Source: an uncultured Eubacteriales bacterium (GTDB lineage Bacteria; Bacillota; Clostridia; Oscillospirales; Oscillospiraceae). Taken from it: a DNA stretch of 7,438 nucleotides. How positions within the stretch are numbered: position 1 is the stretch's first letter; every line of letters begins with the position of its first letter. This document shows, piece after piece, positions 1 through 5,700 of the stretch. The translations under genes were made by a program, and so were the position numbers. The stretch is from the NCBI GenBank assembly GCA_900551355.1, contig URVR01000083.1:1-7438 (forward strand), read 5' to 3'. Below the pieces are notes generated by a model. It saw nothing but the letters and a program-made list of their open reading frames with translations, did not search any database and was not told the origin of the DNA.

Positions 1-49
1 ATCTACACTTATGCGATCGTCGGCAGCGTCAGATGTGTATAAGAGACAG
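1..49 (+). other. Nextera/Tn5 sequencing adapter (not genomic)
   Basis: Bases 1-8 match the end of the Illumina P5 arm, 9-16 (TTATGCGA) are an i5 index, 17-30 (TCGTCGGCAGCGTC) are the Nextera read-1 sequence, and 31-49 (AGATGTGTATAAGAGACAG) are the Tn5 mosaic end. Genomic sequence starts at 50. An ATG inside the adapter at 11 runs in frame into iorA and adds 13 artificial residues (MRSSAASDVYKRQ). The reverse complement of this segment closes the contig. Confidence 0.98.
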
Positions 50-1411
50 GACTTCGTCCGTCTCGCCTGCGAGATCTCCGAGGAGTTCGACACCCCCGTG
101 CTGTACCGCACCACCACCCGCGTCTGTCACAGCAAGGGCCTGGTGGAGTTCGGCGAGCGCGTGGAGCACACCGCCCCCGCCTACGCCCGCAACACCCGCA
201 AGTACGTCTGCGCCCCTGCCAACGCCTACCTGAACCACCCCATCGTGGAAGAGCGTCTGGTGAAGCTGGCGGAGTACGGCTGCACCCGCGCGCTGGAGAA
301 CGGCCTGAACAAGCTGGAGCTGGGCGACGGCAAGGTGGGCGTCATCACCGCCTCCATCAGCTACCAGTACGCCAAGGAGGTGTTCCCCGAGGGCACGTCC
401 TTCCTGAAGCTGGGCCTGACCTACCCCCTGCCCATGGATCTGATCCGCGACTTCGCCAAGAAGGTGGAGAAGCTGTACGTCATCGAGGAGCTGGATCCGT
501 TCATGGAGGACGAGATCAAGGCCGCCGGCATCGACTGCATCGGCAAGGAGCTTACCGGCAAGCTGTACGAGCTGAACACCGAGCTGGTGCGTGAGCGCGT
601 GCTGGGCATCAAGCCCAACTACAAGACCATCACCGACGTGCAGGTGGCCCGGCGTCCTCCCGCTCTGTGCCCCGGCTGCCCCCACCGCGGCTTCTTCTAC
701 ACCCTGTCCAAGAACAAGAACTATGTGGTCACCGGCGATATCGGCTGCTACACCCTGGGCTTCGCGCCTCCCCTGAACTGCATGGACGTGTGCATCTGCA
801 TGGGCGGCGGCTTCTCCGCCGGCATGGGCATGGCCAAGTCCTTCCAGCGCGAGGGCGTCACCGACAAGGTAGTGTTCGGCGTCATGGGCGACTCCACGTT
901 CTTCCACAGCGGCATGACCGGCGCCGCCGAGATCATCTACAACAACGGCCGCATGATCCCCTGCGTGCTGGATAACCGCATCACCGGCATGACCGGCCAC
1001 CAGGACAACCCCGGCTCCGGCTTCACCCTGATGGGCGAGGAAGCCCCCATGATCAGCGTGGAGAAGGTGTTCGAGGCCTATGGCTTCGCCCCCATCTTCA
1101 CCGTGGATCCCCAGGATCTGACGGCCATGAAGAAGACCGTGGACGCGGCCGTTGCCGCCCTCAACGAGGGCAAGCACCCCGCCATCGTCACCCGCCGTCC
1201 CTGCCTGCTGATCAAGCGCGTGAAGCACGACACCGGCATGTGCGTGGTGAACACCGACAAGTGCAAGAGCTGCAAGAGCTGCCTGAAGGTGGGCTGCCCC
1301 GCCATCTCCATGGAGAACGGCAAGGCGTTCATCGACCGCACCCAGTGCGTGGGCTGCACCGTCTGCGCCCAGGCCTGCCCGTTTGATGCCATCGAAAAGG
1401 AGGAGAAGTAA
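50..1411 (+). CDS. iorA: Indolepyruvate ferredoxin oxidoreductase, alpha subunit (5'-truncated)
   Basis: IorA is the catalytic subunit of indolepyruvate:ferredoxin oxidoreductase. The enzyme oxidatively decarboxylates aryl pyruvates from Trp, Phe and Tyr to aryl-acetyl-CoA and reduces ferredoxin in the cytoplasm. About 453 genomic codons remain. The family is usually about 580-650 residues, so I estimate 130 or more N-terminal residues are missing, and the true start lies outside the contig. Counting from base 50, visible features are CPGCPHR (207-213), which opens the thiamine-diphosphate half; GDIGCYTLG (229-237); the TPP/Mg motif region GDSTFFHSG (280-288); and DNRITGMTGHQDNPG (308-322). 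A C-terminal 2x[4Fe-4S] ferredoxin domain follows, with Cys 405, 408, 411, 416 (CxxCxxCxxxxCP) and Cys 433, 436, 439, 443 (CxxCxxCxxxCP). All iron-sulfur ligands are present. The stop is one base from the iorB start, and the iorB ribosome binding site lies inside the iorA 3' end, so the pair is an operon and probably translationally coupled. Confidence 0.95.
   Translation, partial: DFVRLACEISEEFDTPVLYRTTTRVCHSKGLVEFGERVEHTAPAYARNTRKYVCAPANAYLNHPIVEERLVKLAEYGCTRALENGLNKLELGDGKVGVITASISYQYAKEVFPEGTSFLKLGLTYPLPMDLIRDFAKKVEKLYVIEELDPFMEDEIKAAGIDCIGKELTGKLYELNTELVRERVLGIKPNYKTITDVQVARRPPALCPGCPHRGFFYTLSKNKNYVVTGDIGCYTLGFAPPLNCMDVCICMGGGFSAGMGMAKSFQREGVTDKVVFGVMGDSTFFHSGMTGAAEIIYNNGRMIPCVLDNRITGMTGHQDNPGSGFTLMGEEAPMISVEKVFEAYGFAPIFTVDPQDLTAMKKTVDAAVAALNEGKHPAIVTRRPCLLIKRVKHDTGMCVVNTDKCKSCKSCLKVGCPAISMENGKAFIDRTQCVGCTVCAQACPFDAIEKEEK
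1397..1405 (+). promoter_or_regulatory. Ribosome binding site of iorB
   Basis: AAGGAGGAG is a near-ideal Shine-Dalgarno sequence, 7 bases before the ATG at 1413. It lies inside the last codons of iorA and decides the iorB start against the in-frame ATG at 1383. Confidence 0.9.
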
Positions 1412-1412
1412 C

Positions 1413-2003
1413 ATGAACGACGTGAAGAGCTGCCTGTTGGTAGGTGTGGGCGGTCAGGGTGCCATCCTGATCTCCAAGATCATGTCCAACGGTTTTATGA
1501 AGGCCGGTTATGATGTCAAGCAGAGCGAGGTCCACGGCATGGCCCAGCGCGGCGGCAGCGTATCCACGCAGGTCCGCTGGGGCAAAAAGGTCTACGGCCC
1601 CGTGTTCGGCAAGGGCGAGGCCGACATCATGGTGGCGCTGGAGAAGATGGAAGCCGTCCGCTACGCGGAGTTTCTGAACCCCGACGGCGTGGCCGTCATC
1701 AATGACTACGCCATCAAGTCCACCACCATCGCCTCCGGTGCCGAGGCGTATCCCGAGGGCTGCATCGAGGCCATGGCCCGCAATTTCAAGACCATCGCCG
1801 TGCCCGCCAGCGACATCGCCATCCAGCTGGGCAACCCCAAGTGCATGAACGTGGTGCTGTTCGGCGCCATGTGCGACTCCCTGGGCTGCCCCGACATCGA
1901 CTGGGAGCAGATCGTGGCCGAGACGGTGCCCGCCAAGGTCAGGGAGCTGAACCTGCAGGCGTTCCGCGCCGGCCGCGAGGCCGCCCGCAATGCCGCCAAG
2001 TAA
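1413..2003 (+). CDS. iorB: Indolepyruvate ferredoxin oxidoreductase, beta subunit
   Basis: IorB is the small subunit of the aryl-pyruvate:ferredoxin oxidoreductase and pairs with IorA. It corresponds to the gamma domain of the pyruvate:ferredoxin oxidoreductase superfamily. The protein is 196 residues, the normal size for IorB, and complete. The N-terminus has the glycine-rich GVGGQG loop (residues 11-16). It is followed by the family-typical stretch around residues 38-57, containing SEVHGMAQRGGSV, and a second conserved region near residues 144-155 (CMNVVLFGAMCD). I chose the ATG at 1413 because AAGGAGGAG (1397-1405) sits 7 bases upstream. An in-frame ATG at 1383 would add ten residues, but it lies inside the iorA ferredoxin coding sequence and has no such site. 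Transcription ends at the hairpin 10 bases past the stop. Confidence 0.95.
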   Translation: MNDVKSCLLVGVGGQGAILISKIMSNGFMKAGYDVKQSEVHGMAQRGGSVSTQVRWGKKVYGPVFGKGEADIMVALEKMEAVRYAEFLNPDGVAVINDYAIKSTTIASGAEAYPEGCIEAMARNFKTIAVPASDIAIQLGNPKCMNVVLFGAMCDSLGCPDIDWEQIVAETVPAKVRELNLQAFRAGREAARNAAK

Positions 2004-2012
2004 CATACGCAT

Positions 2013-2051
2013 AAAAAGACCTCCCCGGCCTGTGGCCGGGGAGGTCTTTTT
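2013..2051. terminator. Bidirectional intrinsic terminator between iorB and the PBP gene
   Basis: The arms at 2013-2030 and 2034-2051 are perfectly complementary over 18 bp around a TGT loop. The GC-rich core (GACCTCCCCGGCC) is flanked by five A on one side and five T on the other. Read on either strand, the hairpin is therefore followed by a U-tract. It lies 10 bases after the iorB stop and 27 bases beyond the convergent PBP stop, so it should end both transcripts. Confidence 0.95.
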
Positions 2052-2078
2052 ATTGCATTTTCTGTCTGCCCGCGCCGG

Positions 2079-4730
2079 TCAATCCCACCAGCTGGTGCGG
2101 ATGTCCTCGCTGTCGGTGCTGTCGGTGGTGGTATTGCCGCCCGTGGTGTCTCCGCCGGTGGTATCCCCACCGCCGAACAGATCGTCCCAACCGCTGTCAA
2201 AGAAGCCGCTCCAGCCGTTGACCAGCATGAAGTCGTCCTCGGCCTCGATGTTCTCAAAGCCCTCCAGCCGCTGGCGCTCATAGTCCAGCTTGGAGCCGCT
2301 GGCCGTGGTGATATTGCCGTCCTCGTCCTCAAAGCTCACGGTGTAGATGGGGCTGGTGTGCATGGTGCAGTAGGCCGACGGCGCGTTGTCCGCCGCCACC
2401 AGCGCCGAATAGACCCGGCTGCCGCGGCAGTCCTCGGCGCAGCTGTCCGTCGCCAGCAAACCGCTGTCGGCGCAGACCTTCACGTAGGTCAGACCGGAGC
2501 AGCTGAAGAAGTCCTTGTCCGCCAGTCCCTGGTGAACGCGGCTCATCACCTTCTGCCACATGGAGGCGGCGGGGTTGCCGCTGGCCACGATCCGCTGGTT
2601 GTGGGCATAGCCCACCCACACGGCGCAGCTGTAATACGGGGTATAGCCCACGAAATACCGGTCCTGATCGTTGTTGGTGGTACCGGTCTTACCGGCCACA
2701 TGCATCCCGCCGATCCGACCCTCGTAGCCGGTACCGGCGTTGACCACCTCCTGCAGGAGGCTGTTCATCAGCGCCGCGGTGGTGTCCTTCATGGCCACGG
2801 AGGACTTGGCCTCGTTCTCGATGATCACGTTGCCGTCGGGATCCTCCACCCGGATGAAGGTGCGGGGCACGGTGTACACGCCCTCGTTGGCAAAGGCGCC
2901 GAAGGCCGCCGCCATCTCCTCGGTGGTGACGCCCCGGTCAAGACCGCCCAGACCCATATTGCCCACCTGCTGGGAATCCTGGAACGTCAGGGTGGTAAAG
3001 CCCAGCCGGTTGGTCATGAAGTCGTAGGCCCTGCCGGTGCCGTACTCCTGCACCACCCGTACAGCGCAGGTATTGGTGGACCGCGCGATGGCCGTGTGCA
3101 GCGGCGTCAGACCCATGTAGCGCCCGTTGGCGTTCTTGGGATAGGCCATGTCGTTCAGCACCATCACCGGATAGTCGTCGATGGCGGTGGCGCCGTTGAT
3201 GGTGCCGTCGTCCAGCGCCGGCGCGTATACGGAGATGGGCTTGATGGCCGAACCGCACTGCCGTGCGCTGGTGGCCCAGTTCCAGACGCGGGCGCCTTCC
3301 TTGACGCCGGCGCCGCCCACCATGGCCACCACATAGCCGGTGTAGGGATCCACGATGGTCATGCCCACCTGCAGCTGCTCCGTCTCCTGCTCACCGTAGC
3401 CGTTGGTATAGCTGGTGGTATACGGCAGGTTGGCCGTGTCGGAGCAGACCTCCTCGGCGATGGCCTGATAGTTGGGATTCTGTGTGGTGTAGATCTTATA
3501 GCCCTTGCCGTACACCATGTTGACGCCCTGCTCGAAGGCGGTGGTCACCTCGCCGGTCTGGGGATCGGTGATGTCGGTCAGGCCGTACTTCTCCACCAGC
3601 GCCGCGGCCACATCGTCAATGACCGCGTCGGTGAAATAGGACTGGCTGGACTTGCGGGGCTTGTTCTCCGCTTCGTCGGAGGGCAGCTGCTCGCCGGTAT
3701 CGCCGGTGCTGCCGTCTCCGGTATCGCCGGTGCTGCCGTCTCCGGTATCGCCGGTGCTCCCCGTGCTGGCGTCATTCCCCTTGCTGGGATCGCTGCCCAC
3801 ATACTTGCCCGAAATGGTGTAGCCGTTGGCGAACACGATGTCCTCGGCCTTGGCCGCGTCGTACTCCTCCTGGCTGATCTTCTCCTGATCCAGCATGGCG
3901 CCCAGCACCAGCAGCTGGCGCTCCCGGTTGTTCTCCCGGCTCCAGCTGGCCTCTATGGGGTCGTACAGCGAGGGGTTGTTGGTGATGGCCACCAGACTGG
4001 CGCATTCCGCCAGCGACAGCTCCGACACGTCCTTGTCGAAATACGTCATAGCCGCCGTCACCACGCCGTAGCAGCTGTGCCCGAAGTACACCTCATTGAG
4101 ATATGCCTCCAGGATCTCGTCCTTTTCGTAGCGCTTCTCCAGATCCAGCGCCCGGTAGATCTCCGTTACCTTGCGCTTGACGGTGCTCTGGTTGTCGCCG
4201 GTGACGTTCTTCACCAGCTGCTGGGTGATGGTGGAACCGCCCTGCACACTGCCGCCGAACAGGGTGCTGAGGATGGCGCGGGCGGTGCCGTGCCAGTCCA
4301 CGCCCTTGTGGGTGTAGAACCGCTTGTCCTCGATGGCCACCACTGCGTTCTGCAGGTTCTTGGGGATCTGGTCCAGATTGGCCCAGATGCGGTTCTCCGC
4401 GTCCATGAACAGCGTCTGGTACATGACCCATTCGCCGCTCTCCGGCTCCTGATAGTACAGCTCCGTGGAGACCTTCGTCTCGAATTCGTCCAGATAGACC
4501 TCTACCTTCCCCCGCATGCTGCTGTTGACGTATGCGGAGAAAATACCTGCGAAGATGGCGCCGGTCAGCACGAACACCAGCAGCAGCGTGCCGATGATGC
4601 GTCCCGCCTTCTGCCAGCCGCTGCGGCGGCGCCGGGGCGTCCGCTCCTGCCGGTCATTGTCTATGTGTCTGGCGCTCTGCTGCGTCCGGTCGGAATGCTC
4701 CGGCGCCTGTCTGTGTCTGCGTCTTTCCAT
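2079..4730 (-). CDS. Class A penicillin-binding protein (PBP1A type): glycosyltransferase and transpeptidase
   Basis: This bifunctional enzyme polymerises lipid II into glycan strands and cross-links the peptides at the outer face of the membrane. It has 883 residues from the ATG at 4730; a GTG at 4733 would add one, and numbering here counts from that GTG. A basic cytoplasmic tail (1-45) precedes one membrane segment (about 46-68). The GT51 domain (about 110-300) shows EDKRFYTHKG with the probable catalytic Glu135, GGSTITQQLVKN, and KDEILEAYLNEVYFG. A Ser/Thr/Gly/Asp repeat linker (about 320-350) leads to the transpeptidase domain. That has the nucleophile motif SAIK (Ser495, Lys498), STN (552-554) and KTGT (682-685). 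Five Cys lie at 745-789, and the tail is Gly/Thr/Asp rich. AAGGAAGG lies 6 or 9 bases before the two possible starts. A promoter candidate lies about 70 bases upstream. Function is secure; which PBP1 paralogue it is remains unclear. Confidence 0.95.
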   Translation of the reverse strand: MERRRHRQAPEHSDRTQQSARHIDNDRQERTPRRRRSGWQKAGRIIGTLLLVFVLTGAIFAGIFSAYVNSSMRGKVEVYLDEFETKVSTELYYQEPESGEWVMYQTLFMDAENRIWANLDQIPKNLQNAVVAIEDKRFYTHKGVDWHGTARAILSTLFGGSVQGGSTITQQLVKNVTGDNQSTVKRKVTEIYRALDLEKRYEKDEILEAYLNEVYFGHSCYGVVTAAMTYFDKDVSELSLAECASLVAITNNPSLYDPIEASWSRENNRERQLLVLGAMLDQEKISQEEYDAAKAEDIVFANGYTISGKYVGSDPSKGNDASTGSTGDTGDGSTGDTGDGSTGDTGEQLPSDEAENKPRKSSQSYFTDAVIDDVAAALVEKYGLTDITDPQTGEVTTAFEQGVNMVYGKGYKIYTTQNPNYQAIAEEVCSDTANLPYTTSYTNGYGEQETEQLQVGMTIVDPYTGYVVAMVGGAGVKEGARVWNWATSARQCGSAIKPISVYAPALDDGTINGATAIDDYPVMVLNDMAYPKNANGRYMGLTPLHTAIARSTNTCAVRVVQEYGTGRAYDFMTNRLGFTTLTFQDSQQVGNMGLGGLDRGVTTEEMAAAFGAFANEGVYTVPRTFIRVEDPDGNVIIENEAKSSVAMKDTTAALMNSLLQEVVNAGTGYEGRIGGMHVAGKTGTTNNDQDRYFVGYTPYYSCAVWVGYAHNQRIVASGNPAASMWQKVMSRVHQGLADKDFFSCSGLTYVKVCADSGLLATDSCAEDCRGSRVYSALVAADNAPSAYCTMHTSPIYTVSFEDEDGNITTASGSKLDYERQRLEGFENIEAEDDFMLVNGWSGFFDSGWDDLFGGGDTTGGDTTGGNTTTDSTDSEDIRTSWWD
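3694..3758 (-). repeat. 24-bp tandem direct repeat in the PBP linker (2.7 copies)
   Basis: The unit CCGGTATCGCCGGTGCTGCC plus GTCT (plus strand) occurs perfectly at 3694-3717 and 3718-3741, and its first 17 bases recur at 3742-3758. On the coding strand it encodes repeats of the eight residues GSTGDTGD. Because 24 is divisible by three, a copy-number change would lengthen or shorten the linker between the two catalytic domains without breaking the frame. Confidence 0.95.
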
Positions 4731-4800
4731 CACAGGGCACCTTCCTTTCTCTGTTACTTGGCGTGGTCAGGACTTTCGCGGGAAAATCCTATAAAAACCC

Positions 4801-4831
4801 ACTATAAGGATTATTTTACCATGCCTGTCAA
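4801..4831 (-). promoter_or_regulatory. Candidate promoter of the PBP gene
   Basis: Read on the minus strand, TTGACA (4826-4831, a perfect -35) is followed after 19 bases by TATAGT (4801-4806, 5 of 6 matches to -10). A 19-base spacer is longer than the usual 17, so an alternative is TTTTGA with a 17-base spacer to TAAAAT (-10 at 4814-4819). Start of transcription would fall near 4794, leaving a leader of about 65 bases. An imperfect inverted repeat overlaps the -10. Confidence 0.5.
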
Positions 4832-4949
4832 CTCCTCAAAAACTGCTATTTCCGGAAAAATCATCTCTTTCCCGGTGCGAATCCACTCATTTTATCCGTT
4901 TCCGTCTCTTTTCAGTCCCGTACAGCCGGAAATATCGCATCAAAGGCGC

Positions 4950-4978
4950 TTGCTTTTTTCCGCGGAAACCGTTATAGT
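4950..4978 (+). promoter_or_regulatory. Candidate promoter of the DUF1292 gene
   Basis: TTGCTT (4950-4955) and TATAGT (4973-4978) are separated by exactly 17 bases, fitting a housekeeping sigma factor. Transcription would begin near 4985, giving a leader of only about 23 bases that contains the ribosome binding site. Confidence 0.6.
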
Positions 4979-4993
4979 GATGATACCATGACG

Positions 4994-5000
4994 AAGGAGG
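4994..5000 (+). promoter_or_regulatory. Ribosome binding site of the DUF1292 gene
   Basis: AAGGAGG lies 7 bases before the ATG at 5008, a near-consensus site with ideal spacing that fixes the start. Confidence 0.9.
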
Positions 5001-5007
5001 TTTTCCC

Positions 5008-5304
5008 ATGAGTGAGGATTTTGGCCCCAACTTCATCACGCTGACCGACGAGGACGGCAACGAGATCGAGCTGGAGTATGTGGACGCCATCGAGGTGAAC
5101 GGCCAGACGTATATGGCGTTCTTCCCCACGGTGGAGGATGAGGCCGATGAGGCGAAGGCGGAGGATTTCGGTCTGGTGATCCTCAAGTCCATCACCGAAA
5201 ACGGCGAAGAGCTGCTGAGCACGCTGGACAGCGACGAGGAGCTGGACAAGGTCTACGACCTGTTCATGGAGCAGCTCATGGACGACGAGGACGACGGCAA
5301 CTGA
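5008..5304 (+). CDS. Small acidic DUF1292 family protein
   Basis: The 98-residue product matches the DUF1292 (YrzB-like) family of Firmicutes by its pattern. An opening ITLTDEDGNEIELEYVDAIEVNGQTYMAFFP is followed by a short acidic insert (about 42-54), then VILKSITENGEELLSTLDSDEELDKVYDLF. The function of this family is unknown. The protein is soluble, with no signal peptide, membrane segment or Cys. It is extremely acidic: about 32 Asp/Glu against three Lys and no Arg, ending in a DDEDD run. The start is set by a strong ribosome binding site. In other Firmicutes, relatives often sit beside yrzL/yrrK-type genes; that cluster is absent here. The gene faces away from the PBP gene and has its own promoter. 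No convincing terminator follows before the ncRNA, so read-through into it is possible. Confidence 0.88.
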   Translation: MSEDFGPNFITLTDEDGNEIELEYVDAIEVNGQTYMAFFPTVEDEADEAKAEDFGLVILKSITENGEELLSTLDSDEELDKVYDLFMEQLMDDEDDGN

Positions 5305-5366
5305 GAAAAATTGGTCACGCCTCTTCCCCCGGTTCCGCCTTTATCCGACGGTCGGAACTGCTACAC

Positions 5367-5372
5367 TATAAA
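5367..5372 (+). promoter_or_regulatory. Possible -10 element for the 6S RNA
   Basis: TATAAA at 5367-5372 would start transcription near 5379-5380, at the base of the hairpin that precedes the closing stem. No good -35 is visible. The 17-base position (5344-5349) reads TCCGAC, which is half of a 6-1-6 inverted repeat. The RNA could instead come from a longer DUF1292 transcript. Confidence 0.35.
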
Positions 5373-5379
5373 AAGATAA

Positions 5380-5401
5380 GCGGACGCGGCTCCGCGTCCG
5401 C
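5380..5401. other. Perfect GC-rich hairpin before the 6S RNA
   Basis: GCGGACGCGG (5380-5389) and CCGCGTCCGC (5392-5401) are perfect complements around CT; sterically the real loop is likely four bases, leaving nine pairs. On the plus strand no T-tract follows, so it is not a terminator there. It would form the 5' end of the ncRNA precursor. On the minus strand TTATCTTTTT follows, so it could act as a weak terminator for antisense transcription. Confidence 0.8.
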
Positions 5402-5402
5402 C

Positions 5403-5584
5403 CTCAGCGATGGGCAGCGGTCTTTTTTATCCTGACATTGGTTATAGGGGACGTCGGATCAACAGATGGTTTGCAGGCCTCCCGGCTGCCTTCCGCGGCT
5501 GGAAGTTGGAAGCAGTAAAGTCAGTTGGAGACGACCCACCTGCGAGTTGTGCAGGTTATAACGCGGCCGCTGCCCATCGCTGAG
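5403..5584 (+). ncRNA. ssrS: Candidate 6S RNA
   Basis: 6S RNA mimics an open promoter and binds sigma-A RNA polymerase holoenzyme. This 182-base segment has the expected build. Arms CTCAGCGATGGGCAGCGG (5403-5420) and CCGCTGCCCATCGCTGAG (5567-5584) form an 18-bp perfect closing stem, extendable by a U-G and a C-G pair. They enclose 146 non-coding bases. On the 3' side, GACGACCCACCTGC, a short hairpin (ACCTGC/GCAGGT, about 5538-5556) and TTATAACGCGG precede the closing arm. From memory, this resembles E. coli 6S RNA, where GACGACAC, CACCUU, a hairpin, AAGGGUUACAG and GCGGC occur in the same order. The side holding the small hairpin favours the plus strand. The apical part is irregular, with CTTCC/GGAAG pairing near 5491-5509. 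An intrinsic terminator follows directly. The length fits the family (about 180-200). A covariance search has not been run. Confidence 0.72.
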
Positions 5585-5616
5585 CGCCCCTCCGCCTCTG
5601 GCGGAGGGGCGCTTTT
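5583..5616 (+). terminator. Intrinsic terminator of the 6S RNA unit
   Basis: GCGCCCCTCCGCC (5584-5596) pairs perfectly with GGCGGAGGGGCGC (5600-5612) around a TCT loop, and TTTT follows (5613-5616). Counting A5583-T5613 the stem is 14 bp. It begins at the last bases of the closing stem, so the two helices compete for one or two bases. It would also end any DUF1292 read-through transcript. Confidence 0.9.
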
Positions 5617-5671
5617 GCCTGTTTCCCCCCGTTTCTTTCCGGATTGTTCATAAATTACCGGCACTTGCCCC

Positions 5672-5700
5672 TTGCAGAACGTACCGCAATCCTGTATAAT
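5672..5700 (+). promoter_or_regulatory. Promoter of the foldase gene
   Basis: A perfect TATAAT (5695-5700) lies 17 bases after TTGCAG (5672-5677, weak -35). Transcription would begin near 5707, leaving a leader of about 52 bases. The leader contains a small hairpin GGGCG/TGCCC (5722-5736) followed by GTTTTT. Confidence 0.7.

Noticed and set aside
1383..1412. Upstream in-frame start for iorB
   Set aside because: It overlaps the iorA ferredoxin coding end; the strong AAGGAGGAG site is positioned for the ATG at 1413.
29..1414. 461-codon minus-strand frame opposite iorA
   Set aside because: Antisense shadow of iorA with Gly/Ala/His/Val-rich sequence; it runs into adapter at its 3' end.
3694..3758. 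24-bp repeats as a CRISPR array
   Set aside because: The copies are contiguous with no spacers and lie in frame within the PBP linker.
4849..4858. Palindrome TTTCCGGAAA as an operator
   Set aside because: A ten-base palindrome alone, upstream of the -35 elements and not repeated elsewhere in the region, is too short to support a call.
2358..4991. 877-codon open frame on the plus strand opposite the PBP gene
   Set aside because: It is the antisense of a clear PBP1A, its product is low-complexity His/Gly/Val/Ala sequence with no recognisable domain, and it has no ribosome binding site. Long antisense frames are expected in GC-rich genes with strong third-position bias.
5380..5616. ncRNA read on the minus strand
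   Set aside because: A T-rich stretch follows the hairpin at 5380-5401 on the minus strand, so this orientation was considered. But the small hairpin would then lie on the 5' side of the bubble, the 6S-like GACGAC...CACCT order would be lost, and the T-tract immediately after a stem is on the plus-strand side.
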